Shown here: positions 31,083 through 43,548 of the stretch, one piece after another
Numbering within the stretch: position 1 is the first letter of the stretch
How the letters are laid out: every line of letters begins with the position of its first letter
Source: Aspidiotus rigidus
Taxonomy: Eukaryota; Arthropoda; Insecta; Hemiptera; Diaspididae
Assembly (NCBI GenBank): GCA_035079385.1
Contig: JAVHKY010000035.1
Span: forward strand, 2,666,001 to 2,730,000
Length of the DNA stretch: 64,000 nt
Direction: 5' to 3'
Position numbers and translations under genes: made by a program
The notes under the pieces: generated by a model
Seen by the model: the letters and a program-made list of their open reading frames with translations, nothing else
Databases searched by the model: none
What the model was told of the DNA's origin: nothing

Positions 31083-32258
31083 ATGAAGAAATCTATCGTA
31101 ATGCGCAATATTTACGTTTTGCTTACGTCTCCAAACTTTCAACAGGTTATTGAACTCTTTTTTCTTCCGCAGCTCATTTACAATCCAAACGTGACGTCTA
31201 AAACCGTTTTGGGATCAGAAGATTGCTGGGCAAACCGATTACTCTCATTTTGGCTCTTTCGATACGCTTGCATTATACTGAGTTGTGTATCTGTCCTTAT
31301 TCTCTCCTACCGATATTATGCTCCCAGATTCCGTACCAAGTGAGTATAGTTTGGATAATTGACGAATTATTTTTTAAAGTACCTAATTTGATGATTTTAT
31401 TTGTAGTAATTCTCTAGCGCCCGTGATTCCGTCGTGGGACTTCCTACTCTTCACACAATCTTACCCAATTAGTTGTTGCATATGGTATGAGATGACGAGA
31501 CACCGGCGGAATTGTTATTTAGGGCGAGATGAGCACGCGTGGACTGTTCATGGAATTTGGTAATTTCCTTACATTTCAAGAATTAATCTTTAATCTCATG
31601 ATTATATTCAAATTTCAACGTTCAAGGCCGACGAAAGCAAACACGGAAGGACCATCTGATTGTAGTGAAATACCTTTCAATGAAACCGCTCTAGAACCTA
31701 TCAAAAATGAATTACGTGAACACTGGCCTTCGATTTACCATAACGATACGGCTTTCTGGGCCCACGAATGGGAGAAACACGGTACATGCGCTATCGAGGA
31801 CCAAATGTTCAATTCCGAATTCACTTATTTTCAGTTGGGATTGCAATGGAATCAACAATATGACCTGAAAAATATTTTGAACGAGGCTGGAATTACTCCA
31901 AGTAATACGAATTCATATTCACTTTCCCAGTTTCATGATACTATTCGTAAAAAATTGGGTAAAACTGCGCACTTGAATTGCTACTATTATAAGGTTATTA
32001 TTCTGGTGTTGCTTGTACCAAGCTTCAAGCATTTTATTCGACTCATCCAAAAAAGTAGCAATATTATCTAAAGTATTATTTTTGCATTAGGATCTAGATA
32101 TCTACATCATTCAAGAAATAAGTTTATGTATCGCAAAGGATCTAACCCTTCTCGACTGTGATGAGCTGTACACAGTGCATGATAAAACCTGTGTTTCCGA
32201 AGAGATTTTGTACCCGGATGCACTGAACCTCGCCGAATTAATCAAACGTAAAGACTGA
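31083..32258 (+). CDS. ribonuclease T2, 4 exons
   Basis: Exons 31083-31339, 31407-31559, 31627-31993 and 32091-32258 close in phase to 314 residues. Family T2 enzymes cleave RNA through 2',3'-cyclic phosphate intermediates in lysosomes or outside the cell. Both active-site blocks are present: CAS I reads TVHGIWPT (His134, split by the second intron) and CAS II reads HEWEKHGTC (Glu184, His188). Extracellular-type cysteines follow. The N-terminus carries a hydrophobic run at about residues 54-77 that would act as a signal anchor. A later ATG at 31101 is an alternative start. The donor at 31994 (GTTATT) is weak, but the joined frame matches the family. AATAAA lies 35 nt after the stop. Confidence 0.9.
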
Positions 32259-32292
32259 TTTATAATGTACGGATAGATGTAACTTTATTTAT

Positions 32293-32298
32293 AATAAA
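32293..32298 (+). terminator. polyadenylation signal of the RNase T2 gene
   Basis: AATAAA 35 nt downstream of the stop codon at 32256-32258. Confidence 0.5.
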
Positions 32299-33985
32299 TT
32301 TAAAAAATATTTATATGTACGTATATTTTTTCTACTTTGGGATTTTTAATTGCTGTGCATAAAATATTGATAGAATCAATTAATTATTTTAGTGATGAAA
32401 GATAGCTATGATTATATTATATTGCTCGAGACATCATTCTCATGAGTAATTATGACAACAAAATGAATTTTTTGGTTCAAAGTTAATTCATATTTTTCAA
32501 TATCTGTCAAACTCGCAGAAGACGTTGAACTTTTGATTCGAAATCAAGAAATTCATCGTAAATTTTTCTCTTTCTCTGGCAAGATTAAATTTTAGGTTCC
32601 TATTTTGTTCCTAAGTGAGTCATAATTTTATTCAGATTTTATCATTTTTATGCAGTTGGATCGTATACGGATAAATTGTGGTATTGTACTTAATTGTTTT
32701 CAAATTTTCGTAATATATCATGTGTGAATTCTGTCTAACATTTTCATCAGTTTTTTTTTTTTTTTTTTTTTTTTCCAATTCGTATTTTCTAATTCTATAA
32801 GTTTGTACCTACCTGACCTAAATTGACAACCCAATGGTTTCCCCGCATCTCGCCACTGATTGTTTTACTAACGAGCGGTAGGGAAAAGAATTTTTCCGAA
32901 AATTGTCAAACGAAATTTATTGATTACGTAAGAAGTCTCCTACAAAAAATGAAACAGGTACGTTGGCAACTAGCAACAAATAACGGGGATCAGGTTGCCT
33001 TTTGATCTGAGTTATTTCAAAGTGTCCCTATAAGACTGTAATAACACGTGGCTTGGTTTGGGAAATGGAGACAAAATTTTTTTATTTAAATTACTCGAAT
33101 ACTAAGATTGATAAGCTGCGGGAAGCTCACTTCCTAGATAGTAGCAGCGAACATGGGAAGTCATGAGGATAGTGTTGTCGACAAGTGGACAAAATACGAT
33201 AAATAACCGATTAAAGGACTTGATTCACGGCGCTGAGTCGAGATTGTATATTTTATATGCATGATTAGTTCTCTGTCTCTCATCGTCTCATATAGTGTGA
33301 TAAATAATATTGTCCTCGATTCAAATGACGTTTAATTATCTCGGGTATGGTTCATCCGATTAAAATGATATTCACAGATTTGAAATTAGCGGGGGTGTCA
33401 ATTCCATAATTTATTTAAAATTGGAACCAATCACTAATTTGTGCATTTATGAGAGAACAGCTGATCGACCGTTATTTTAATGCGCTGTATTTTCCGTAAT
33501 TAAATGGCTACCATGTTTGTATGAGCGAGGATGCACACCGACAATTGTTTGGAATTGTGTACGTACGTCCATTGAAATCGAGAGCAGATACGTATGTTCC
33601 TAAATGTGGATCCAATGGATGAATTATAATTCGGTACGCTGTTTGTATTTGCCTGAACTATTAACCCTTTTGAAGAATTAACTTGAATTATCTTGTACAA
33701 TCAGCTGAATAATTATTTTTTCAAAGAACATACAATAAATAATTTTTGACATCAGTCTTCCACGTAGAAATATACAGCATCACCTCCAAGCCTCGCTTCG
33801 AGTCCTTTGAACATCTTATTGTACTCTCATCCGAATAACCTACAAAGAGTTTTGGTTTCGCGCCTTTTTGTAAATGGTGAGTTGAATGTGACAAGAGTTC
33901 GCATGTGCATCAGCATCACCTGTTATCAGTAACAGTCCGATAATCGCCCTAGTAGAATTTTAATCGATCGAACACGACATATAAA
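32299..33985. other. intergenic DNA between RNase T2 and NSE4 genes
   Basis: AT-rich, with a poly-T run at 32751-32774. Short frames such as 32823-33005 and 33500-33700 have no splice support. The proximal 100 bp before 33986 is the likely NSE4 promoter and 5' UTR. Confidence 0.45.
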
Positions 33986-35341
33986 ATGGATGTAAATCGT
34001 ATAAATCAGTTGAAGGAAATACACCGAAGAGCTATTGAATTGAGTATGATTGTATATATTCCTGAAAAATTAATGGCTTATTCTCAGTCTGTATTTCAAC
34101 CATTATTCTGTTGTGGTTCTAGCGCAGAGTAGAATCTTACGAAAAGAAGATTTGAAAACCATCCGTAAACTTTGGGCCGAGCAGGAAAAATGTTTGGCCG
34201 AGGCCGAGAAATCGGGAAGTAAGTAAACACTCACAAGAAAACAGATAATCTTTTTCTGAGCTCGAATAATATGGTTCTCATTTTCATGATACCTTCACCA
34301 AAGATCCGAGCGTTCAAGAGATGATCTTGGACCTCAAGATTATTCTCTCCACCGGCTCGTACGTGGGTCACCATATTCGAGAACTTCAAGCCAGCGCAAC
34401 TCAGTTCTGTCCGAGGGATTACGCGGATAAGCTGGTAACTTATTGCTGAATTTTTGTGTGAGTTTCATCCGTACTCGATATTTATATATTTATCTATCTT
34501 GTAATATTTTACAGCTCGCTAAATTTACTGTCGACGGAGAGGTAGATTGGTGGCAAGTCTCTAGAGACGCAGTTCGAATAGTCAACCGAGCACCGGGCAT
34601 TCCTATGCTCGTGGGTACTTTTTCGCCCAGCAACGATGAAATTCAAACAGCGGCCAAAGAACGGCAAAAAAAGACCACGCGAGACTCGAGAGAGAAACAC
34701 ACTCTGGCTGAAAAGCAAAGCGCTGACAAAGTACGATCGAGTTTTGTTGTGGATAAGTCGTATATCTCCTACAAATTGGAAATTAATTAATTTCCTTTTT
34801 CAAATTCTAGATAGATAATATCAAAGAAGATAGTGATTCAGTGGATTTTAAAGTCAAGCATATTCTGAGGATTCTTCGAAAACTGTATGAACGGAACGGG
34901 AAACCGATCTCTTTTTATCGATTCGTTTTACATCCTCAAAATTTTACGACGACAGTCGAAAACATTTTCTATATTTCGTTTATCATTAGAGATGGTCTAG
35001 CAAGCTTAGGTTTGTATACTTCATGTATCTTAATCTTTGTTTCGAAGTAGGCCGATTGTTTTTCTATAAAACAGACTTGCGACTTCTTTAGATCTGACTT
35101 CCAACGATGAATTGGTGATATTTCCTTTGGAGGAGAAAGACGAAAAAAAAGAAAATCCAGCCAGCAAACACCAAATGGTTTTTTCCATCACTATGGATGA
35201 GTGGCAAGTGCGTATTCTATCCAGTTACGTATCGTATTTTATTGCTATCAAACGAGTACAGTTCGATTATTTTCAAAAATATTGTTTTTCTTTCAGGAAT
35301 TAGTTACTGAATATGACGTCCGAGAACCACTTATTCAGTAA
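33986..35341 (+). CDS. NSMCE4: NSE4, kleisin subunit of the SMC5/6 complex, 7 exons
   Basis: Exons 33986-34043, 34123-34218, 34304-34434, 34515-34730, 34811-35009, 35092-35207 and 35297-35341 join in phase to 286 residues. NSE4 bridges the SMC5 and SMC6 heads in the nuclear complex that acts in DNA repair and replication-fork processing. The C-terminal part is diagnostic: F-RFVLHPQNFTTTVENIF, then SFIIRDGLA, and a closing TMDEWQ-LV---DVREPLI, which match the conserved Nse4 C-terminal winged-helix region. The N-terminal helical segment (INQLKEIHRRAIEL) fits the SMC6-binding part. A charged linker lies between. The length is slightly short for the family. Confidence 0.88.
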
Positions 35342-35648
35342 CGCCGTGGTCCTTCTTTACTTCTCTGTCATTTGATATTCTCCTTTTATAATGTGTACAT
35401 ATTATTTTCAAGTATCATTACTTTCATATCCTCCCCGAGTTGAATTTGTATTTATTTTATATGACGTAAGATTCGTTTTTTATACCCTAGTGTTAGTTAA
35501 AGCATTGCTATTTTTATATCATTTGAATTTTTGTGTAGGTACAGTCTTTCTTAAGATTTTGTGATTGAATATTTTACGATATTAACCTTTTTCTTCCTAT
35601 TTATTGAGATTATTGTTGTTAGATTTTTTCCAAATGTTAAAAAATTCA

Positions 35649-35654
35649 AATAAA
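35649..35654 (+). terminator. possible polyadenylation signal of the NSE4 gene
   Basis: AATAAA about 310 nt after the stop. It is one of several AT-rich candidates. Confidence 0.3.
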
Positions 35655-37133
35655 TTCTACCTATGATGTTTCAGGAATGTAAAATATAAGAGATTTGAAA
35701 GGAAAGGAATTCGTACGCTTGCGGCAGATTCAATATGATTTCAGAAAAATACGTGAAGTGTCGCTTGATTCTGATATTTCAATTTAGAGGTACATTGAAA
35801 CAAATGAAATTTTCTCTCTCATCCCGGACTTATTTCGCAACTATAGCGAGGCTTCAAATATTCGTACCACCAAAGGTGAGGGCTTCATTTTTCCAAATAT
35901 TAAACAACTCTCAACCCTTTACAAAAAGACTATTTTCCAATTTTCTATGCGAAAAGAAAAAGAAAGCTCATATTCTTCATTTTATGTATTATTGTATGTA
36001 TTAATGATGATAATAATAACTATAATTAGTTGTCCACAAAGGAAAAACGACTCTTAAAATGAATAAAATAACAATAACGTCTCGAATTATATTTTGAGAA
36101 GCAAGCAACCGTAACTTACACCGGGTTCGTGTAAGTCGTCTTTGCGTATCGATTTTATCGACAATCACAACAATAACGTCACAATTTTATTCTTGTAGAA
36201 CTGGACCAGTTCGGTAAATTCTTGGAAAACAATAAAGTATGTAAATAGATGGTATCAATAATCGTTAGTAATGACAGAACGAATAATCTAAATTGAAGAA
36301 GAGGTATAAATCAAGGAAAAAAAGTAAGAGCTGTTTTTTGTTTTTGAAAAAATATCACAACGCGAATTTACAACTGATAGTACACGGAACAAAAAAGTAT
36401 TCTGAGTATCTTATATTAGAGGAAAATTTGTAAATGTAATTCGTACAACCTTTGCGATGAGACCAAAAAATAACCTCTTTACGAACTAATTTGTAGCTCT
36501 GTTCGATTGTCCACAAAGAGTTAAAACGTTTTGACACCGAGTAACACCTTTAGTCGGGTTGGTTGTTCGATTGGTTCCCGAGGCTACTCCAAAGTTTGGT
36601 GTTGAATGTTTCATTTGATCGTAGTTGACACTGGTGCTGAAAATTTCAACCTTTGACACCGGGTTTTGCTTGTTGACTACTTTGTTTTCCTCACAAGTTT
36701 TTGAAAACGTAACGTTCATTTTGTTCATTGAAAAACTAACACTTTAGTTTATACTTGACGTAATGATGACGTAATTTTCGAGTTACACTTGAATTATACC
36801 AAAAATACTTCGGTATGGATAATCGAACAGAGCGATTACGACTTCAGTACACTACTACACTGAAATATCGGATTATCGTTGACTATCAACGGAATCCAAT
36901 CGATTGAAAAAGAAATCTAAAGTATGAATTCAGTTTTTTTCGTATCGTTCAGATGTGTAACAAATTCTCGCGTGAAATCTCTCTTCTCCCTTAAGACTAG
37001 AATTGAGAACAGTGTATGGAATAAACATTAACGTGAACTATTGTAAAACTGCAACAAAACTAAGAGGAAACAAAAAACAAAACCAACAAACACACTTAAA
37101 CAAAATTCAACACAAAAACGAAAGAAACAAAAA
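35655..37133. other. intergenic DNA, possible minus-strand exon
   Basis: Mostly non-coding. The minus-strand frame 36486-36728 (80 residues, Asn/Thr-rich with three Cys) has slightly coding-like composition but no recognised domain and no clear splice partner. Confidence 0.35.
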
Positions 37134-37373
37134 ATGGTACAACTTACGAAAGTCAAAAAACGAAATCGAATTTCTATGAACAAGAAAAGAAAAAAATGGA
37201 CTAGAAATGGAATGCGCCGTCTCGATTTCTCACACGCCAACAAAAATTTAAAAATTCAAGCAAGAACTAAAATACCTTTTCAGTTGAAAAACAGAAAACA
37301 GGTAACTGGACGAGATCACTTAACACTAGAAGCAGCCTATGAGAAGGTGCAAAAAAAAGCGAGCGAACGCTAA
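37134..37373 (+). CDS. hypothetical small basic protein
   Basis: A 79-residue frame with ATG at 37134, after an A-rich, T-poor leader. It is very rich in Lys and Arg, with a KKRNR--MNKKRKKW segment that resembles a nuclear or nucleolar targeting run, and a more ordinary C-terminal half (HLTLEAAYEKVQ). I do not recognise a family. It may be a genuine small gene, an exon or a chance frame. It lies tail-to-tail with the minus-strand gene at 37696-38869. Confidence 0.3.
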   Translation: MVQLTKVKKRNRISMNKKRKKWTRNGMRRLDFSHANKNLKIQARTKIPFQLKNRKQVTGRDHLTLEAAYEKVQKKASER

Positions 37374-37695
37374 AGTTCAATCTTATCAAAATATCGTAGA
37401 AATAAACTCGTTTATGGCTTCAAGATGAAGAAACTAAATGCTCGTTTTCTTCAGAGCTTTTTACGTGTAAACGTCGGACCTCGGATAGAGAACGGAACGA
37501 CGTGGGTGGAATCAATGAAAACGTACTATGGCATCTTCTTTCTGTGAACACGATATAATCAGTATTACCAATTGAACCCAATATTAAAAGGAATTGAAGC
37601 AGATAATCAATGCCCCCGTTTTTTCCAGATCAAGGATGTATTCTCAAAATATTCAATGAGACAACAACTACAATTTTCATGTTACTATTAGAGGA
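37374..37695. other. intergenic DNA, nothing recognised
   Basis: No coding or structural signal was found. If the minus-strand gene upstream uses the donor at 37798-37799, further exons of it could lie here. Confidence 0.35.
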
Positions 37696-38869
37696 TCAAA
37701 TACTATCAAATGGTGAAACGGGAATCTTAAATGTATTTCTCGGATGATTTTGGTAAATAACAATCAATAAATAACTAAATTTTTGAACTAAAAAGATACC
37801 TTTAGCTTCCGCACTGGAAGAACGATGTACACGTTTTGGAATACTGAGATTGGGCGAAATAACGCCTGACGACGAATCTACCAAAGAATCACCTGAAATG
37901 TTTAATCCAATATGAATTAATTGAACCAAATGTACATAATTCGATACGATAAGGGACATAAAAAGTTGAACATACGAGAATAATGATACGATCTGTAGTT
38001 CGTCTTCATTCCCAGACTTTCCTAAAAGATTTAGAAAAGTTTACTATTAGAAAAAATGAGTGAGATGATTCACGACAAGAAGTCTGCTTATGCGTACCTG
38101 ACTAGAATTTTCGAAACGGAAAATAGGCGACCTTGGCCAAGTAACAGGAGGTGGACTCCGAACCATATGCTTATGGAATTCAGGTATGGTCAATGGATCG
38201 ACATCCACATTAAGGGTCTGTGAAGAAGATACAATTTTCAGAAACAGAATTTCAACTAGTTTTGTTTTCAATGTATTGACATTACCGTAGGTATTATACT
38301 AGCGCTGTCATTTTCAGATTCTCCAACCAAGCTGTCAACCAAGCTTTCTCTACTGGCGAGTACCTGTAAAATAAGACATTAGTAAGAGGAAGAAACTCTT
38401 GCGTATATTAAAAGACTCAATTCTTTGAAATTGATCAAACCTTCAAGAATGGATCATCCTGTCGCGATAATCGTAACGCTTCCATATCCATATCAATATT
38501 TTTGTTTCGAGAAGGTATGGAAAGAGCAGGCGATGGCGGATAAGGAGCGATGAAGGTATCTTTCGGAGACATGGTAGTTGGCAGACACGTTACGCTACAA
38601 CTCAGATACTTATTTCCTTCTATGACGAAATTGAATGACACATTAATGAATTAACTCTCCGTAAGTCGTAGATCATATGGGTAGTTTATCAAAAACTAAC
38701 CTTCCACAGATTTACCATTACACATTGGAACACAATTTTGCTCGTTGTTTCGGAGACACAATTTCTTCCACTTGAAGAATTTCGTGAGGAAGGAAATGGG
38801 TGACTTTTGAATATCGTGTTTATCTAGACTTTTATTCTCTATGTTTTGTAGCATGACACTACACGACAT
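37696..38869 (-). CDS. uncharacterised Ser/Pro-rich protein, 6 exons
   Basis: Minus-strand exons 38701-38869 (ATG at 38867-38869), 38441-38619, 38286-38363, 38098-38217, 37976-38021, and a last one from 37892. They join with good GT-AG sites and matching phases. The last exon either runs to the stop at 37696 or is spliced at a GTATCT donor after 37800 into exons I could not find. The protein starts with a Cys- and Lys-rich segment, then is Ser/Pro-rich with acidic patches (DMDMEALRLSRQDDPF, ESENDS) and short SP sites, suggesting a disordered phosphoprotein. I do not recognise the family. Exon edges near 38098 are uncertain by one base. Confidence 0.5.
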
Positions 38870-39279
38870 AATCGAGTAGTTCTAGAACAACGGCAAGATG
38901 AGTTTCCTGTCCGAACCATTCGAAATTCAAAGTTTCAGAGGTTTTACCAAGCCAGCTAGATGGTAGCGAAAAAGAAATCTTTAGTAGAAATATAGACAAT
39001 GGAAACGTATAACTTATCGCAGCTGCGGTATAAACTCACTTTAGAATGACTCCACGAAGTTACATTTGGATTAGTTGACAGAGCTGCATTTCCCATTATA
39101 ACACGCAGGAATTGCATTCGTGAAATCTGTTTTTTTTTCTTCGAACCATTTCCAGCATCTTATTCAATTCATTATAGAATTTGAGTTTCAGCGTAAATTG
39201 CGAGAGAAACTGAGTTTGACAATGTTTCAGAAACGCTACATGCGCAGACAGGTTCTCTGAGTCATAGTCGTAACACTCC
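38870..39279. other. upstream region of the minus-strand gene
   Basis: No protein-coding signal. It probably contains the promoter or leader exon of the 37696-38869 gene. Confidence 0.35.
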
Positions 39280-39416
39280 TATGCTCTGTCCGCAAATAGA
39301 ATGGGTCGCGTAAACAAACCCGCGAACCGCTTCCTCGCATCGTAATCAATTTTTTTTGCATGAAAGCGGGTCGCGGGTTTGTTGACGTGACCCATTCTAT
39401 TTGCGGACAGAGTATA
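39280..39416. mobile_element. long inverted repeat (MITE or hairpin)
   Basis: Arms 39280-39328 and 39368-39416 are inverted copies with only a few mismatches over about 49 bp (CTCTGTCCGCAAATAGAATG... and its complement). They are separated by a 39-bp loop containing a T-run. No open frame. It lies in the intergenic space between two divergently transcribed genes. Confidence 0.7.
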
Positions 39417-40005
39417 ACACGCAAATGAGGCGAAAAATTAACAAGCCACCAGGCCGCTGCATGCTGCAAGCTGCCACATGAGGAGGGTTCTGGCAGAATG
39501 GGGTTCGTCCCATGAGAAATACATTGTGCGGACGCTCTTTTGCCAGATACATCCTCACATGAGAACTCTCACTCACGTCTAGTCACCTACTCAGGCTTTC
39601 ACGCCCAGAGGCTCCTGATTGCAGGCTGGCCTCGCACTAGTAGCGCTACCAAAGATTTGCGAGAGTACTAAGTGGTTTGTTATCAGTGGTTATCAGTATT
39701 ATTTTTTTTGGTTGGTTGGTTGGTTTGGTTTCATCGTTTACTTAAGCGTTTGGTTTCAGTAGCACTCCGGAATTTTATCGACGAGTTCTGCGTTGCGTGT
39801 TTGTAAAAATAAAAAATTTTAATCGTTAATTATATCATTGAGTTACCCGTTTCAACTTTCAGTAGTTCGATTTCCGCTATATTGTTTAGGATACCTCCGT
39901 GATTTCTGCTGAGCGTCGAGGAAATATAAAAGTGCTTGCCTTGCGTTAATTCGTTAATAAGAAACTTTCTTACTTGTAGTTATTTGTTATTGGAAAAACG
40001 AAACA
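39417..40005. other. upstream region of the BTB gene
   Basis: About 590 bp without a coding frame, including a (TTGG)n-like stretch near 39708-39732. It is the likely promoter and 5' UTR of the BTB gene. Confidence 0.4.
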
Positions 40006-43000
40006 ATGTCAGAATTTGTCATGGTTTTCAACAAGGATTCTTACGTAGAAACCGCTACAAAGAATTTTAAAGCTTTCTTAGACGGCGAGCTGTACATCGA
40101 TTTAATATTTGTGTGCAGAAATAATCGAAAAGTTGGAGCTCATCAAATTGTCATGGGCTGTATAAGCAAATTATTTTACAGCGTAATTATCGTACCAAAA
40201 TAAGTTAAAGAAGATACTTTCTCGGCCCCAGTCGTGATTGAATCTAATTCTGTCTATTTTTATTTTTTCAGATGTTTCTAGAGAACGTGAACTCAGTGAA
40301 AGAAAAGGTAATACATGTATACGTTCCTGATATTAGAGCGAAAATTATGAAGCGCATATTGGATTTTGTCTACTGCGGTAAGGCGTTGTTGAGTAAAAGC
40401 GAATTGGACGAATTTAATGAGGATATTAAACTATTGGGAATGCCTTTGGATGTTCTCACTTCATCGAACGAAGTACGATATTGATATTTCACTCTTGTGT
40501 GTACTGGCTTTTGAAAACTAAATTTATTTATTCACAAACAGCTAGGAAAGACCGCTGACAAGTCATCAAAAAAGACGGCCGACCCAACAAATCCAAGTGA
40601 ACCCGTTCCCAATCCAAGAGTAGAGTCGACTCCTCGCCCCTCGGTATGATATTCAACGCATTTAGGATAAATATCTGTTATTTGTGATATCAACTCTTTG
40701 TTCGTTTTCATCAGGTATCCACTCCAGTTGCAAATAATTGTGAATCTGTCACTTCTTGTAAGTAAATTAGAGAACATCGGTCGGAAGAATGTGTATGAAG
40801 TATGATGGATCACTCTATTTTTCTAGAGAGCAACTTTTTCAAAGTTCTGAAGTTTTCATCCGTAATAAATCTTAAAAATTAGAGAAATCCAGAAAAAATG
40901 GAAATATGACTTGGTTTCTCACCCTTCTTTCAGCCCATATTCTAAAATTCATCAAGTAAGGTCCAAAGTTTGTTTTGTTTGCTTCATTCCTATGATAAAT
41001 GCGTTTGAAGACAGGATTGGAACTTCAATAATTAAAAACGAAAAGAAAGAAAGAAAAAAATATAAGGAGATGTCATATTTGGAGAGTTTTATTCAATTTT
41101 GATGACTATTATCGCTTTTTCAAGTTTCATTCAAAGATATGATTGTCTGAAGAAAGAAGAAGAAAAAAGATAATTTGTTGAGTTTTTTCTTCCGAGTTAT
41201 TATTTCTGTGAAGAAAATCAAGTGTTAAACAAGAACCATAAAAAAGTTGATTTCGAATGTCGACAAAAAAAAGTTTTTGAATGTAAATTGAATTCAATCG
41301 CTTCATTATCTCTAAAACTGACGATTCTAAAATAAGGATAAGGTAATTGAATAATGAAAATTGATGTTTGAGGAAATGCATTTCACTATGGAGGAATACG
41401 TGACGAGTAATAGAAACTTTTACTGACACGAGTTATGACAATACGTTTGTACAAAAATCAATTGACTCGAAGTCTCAGTTCTTATTTGTTTAATGTTAGT
41501 CAACTTTTTATGGTTAATGGTTACTTCAGTACACGTTTTTTCGATTCATTCTTAAGGGCTCTCATACTAGGTTGTAATTTGTTGGCTTACTATTATTTTT
41601 TACAAATAGCGTCAAGTGCTTCCATTCCTACATTGCCTCCTGATATCCCACTTACTAGGCCAACTCGTAATCTCTCTTCACCTTCTATGAGTATGAAGAC
41701 ACCACCACCGCCAGGATTCCCAATGATTGTTGAAACCCGTAGTGAAAATGCTGGTAAGGTTTATAATGTGTTAACATCTTCAAATTTCGTTTTTAAAAAC
41801 TTCTATCATCTTTCGTCTACTCGTTTGTTTGTAGAATACAATTCTAAAGCGAGTACATTAACGGATATCGATAGTTCGAATAACGGAAACATTTCACAGA
41901 GTAAGTACAAATTGAACAAAATTCAAGTTCAACCGATGTTCAAAGAATTCGATCAATCGAAGAGCTACTTGACTTTCAATGAACCTTTGTTCAGATTACA
42001 GAATGAGCTTTTATAAGAGTTAATTTTGAATGAAGTGAGGGTTTGACATATTCAGTCTTTTAATACAATTTTCTGGATGTGCGTCCGGACGAAACTTGAA
42101 AAATGTTGACTTTTGAGTCAAATATGATCTAGTAGATCTTCCTAGCTTATTGATCAAAGTAGCTTTCCCCGGTAAGCTTGATAATCTCGACTTGACTTCA
42201 TGCCCCTGATCCCGATCAACTTCAATGTACGTAGGGACTATTCTGATGATGTCGTAGGCTGGACAGCACTAATTCACACCATTTTAAGATATCTAGAATG
42301 GGCGTCAACAGAGGGGGTGACCTGAATAAATGAGAAGGCGAACAAATATTGCTTTCTGAGACAATATACAACCTAGCAGACTTAGTGGTGTATCTAGCAG
42401 AAATCTCCAAAAACTAAAAAATTTGTTTTAGAGTATTAAAATTACAGACGAGAGCAAAGTGTTGCATAATGAAACAAAACCCTCCTTGATCTGGCTAAAT
42501 AACTTCGTGCGCCGTACATTTATATCGACAAAATTAGGCCAGAAAGTAGAGGGAGGGTGAGTTGCCTCCACCCCTTCCGAGCGCTCAATGATCTCAATCT
42601 GATTTTGCTCCACTGATCCCAATCGATCTTGACCTACGCAGAGACGATTTTGGAATGCGACCTGAATAAGATAGGGGAAGAATGGGAGGGAGCATAAGCT
42701 ATGAGATCTAAAGCGTGATATTTATTTTTTGCTTAACAGCAAAGTGTTGTCTCTTATATTGATTCCCTCCCTTGAGATGAAGATGAAGCAATATCTGTCT
42801 GAAGTATTTCCCTCAGAAGTAAATCAGGTAAAATGGAGCAATATAGGCATGGTAATAAGATTTGACTTATCCTATTATTTTTAGATACGAAACAAATAAC
42901 GCCCCATCGTCCTGTTACGAGAACGTTGTCGCAAGTTCATTCAACAGGTTCGAATATAAGTATGCAGCAAAGTGAGTATTGAATGTGATTTAAATATTAT

Positions 43001-43548
43001 TTCTACCATAAAATTCAATCTCTCTCGCATTCTCTTTCACGTGGTCTCAAAATATTCGTCAGGGAAGTTTCTTTCTATTCTTGCTAGGTTAGTTTTGAAA
43101 ATCTTATGCTCAACAACATTGTCATAGTTATAGAGGTCTCTTTCCCAATTTTATTCCTACGTTTTAATAAATTTCTCAGTTTATGTTAAATATAGTTATT
43201 GAAAATAAAAATTAGCCTATTTTCACTATTTCATATCTATGTACCTCAAAAGAGTCTTGTACCATTCAGATAATACTGATTTTATGAACGCGTCCCTAGG
43301 TGCTTAAATTCTTTATATCATTTTGTTACAGACGATTCGACCAGTAGCCAAAGTCAGCCTGCAGAAAATCTTTCCGATGTAAGTACAAGTACTCAATTAG
43401 GAAAATATCGGACTGTGCAGTAGTATTTATGAAAATTTTCTCTTTTCAGACTAATAGTTCAGGAGCTCGAAAAAGAAGGAAATTAAACAGCGATGATATC
43501 ATCATACTTGACGACGATGACAATGATGACGTTATCACGTTATCATGA
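40006..43548 (+). CDS. BTB/POZ-domain protein with C-terminal SUMO-interaction-like motifs, 9 exons
   Basis: Exons 40006-40182, 40272-40472, 40542-40643, 40715-40757, 41610-41753, 41835-41900, 42885-42971, 43332-43378 and 43450-43548 join in phase to 321 residues. Residues ~15-125 form a BTB fold: FLDGELYIDLIFVC, AHQIVM--ISKLFYS-MFLEN, then VPDIRAKIMKRILDFVYCGKALLS. This is the dimerisation and partner-binding module of many nuclear regulators. The rest is low-complexity Ser/Thr/Pro with a basic RKRRK nuclear signal. It ends with IIIL followed by four Asp and a second VITL, both shaped like SUMO-interaction motifs. No zinc finger or DNA-binding domain follows within this model, although BTB loci in insects often splice to alternative 3' exons. 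A possible extra exon with good splice signals lies at 43861-43899. Confidence 0.8.

Noticed and set aside
31529..32071. 180-residue single-exon version of RNase T2
   Set aside because: It reads through two introns in the wrong frame at its ends. The spliced model restores HGIWP and the true C-terminus.
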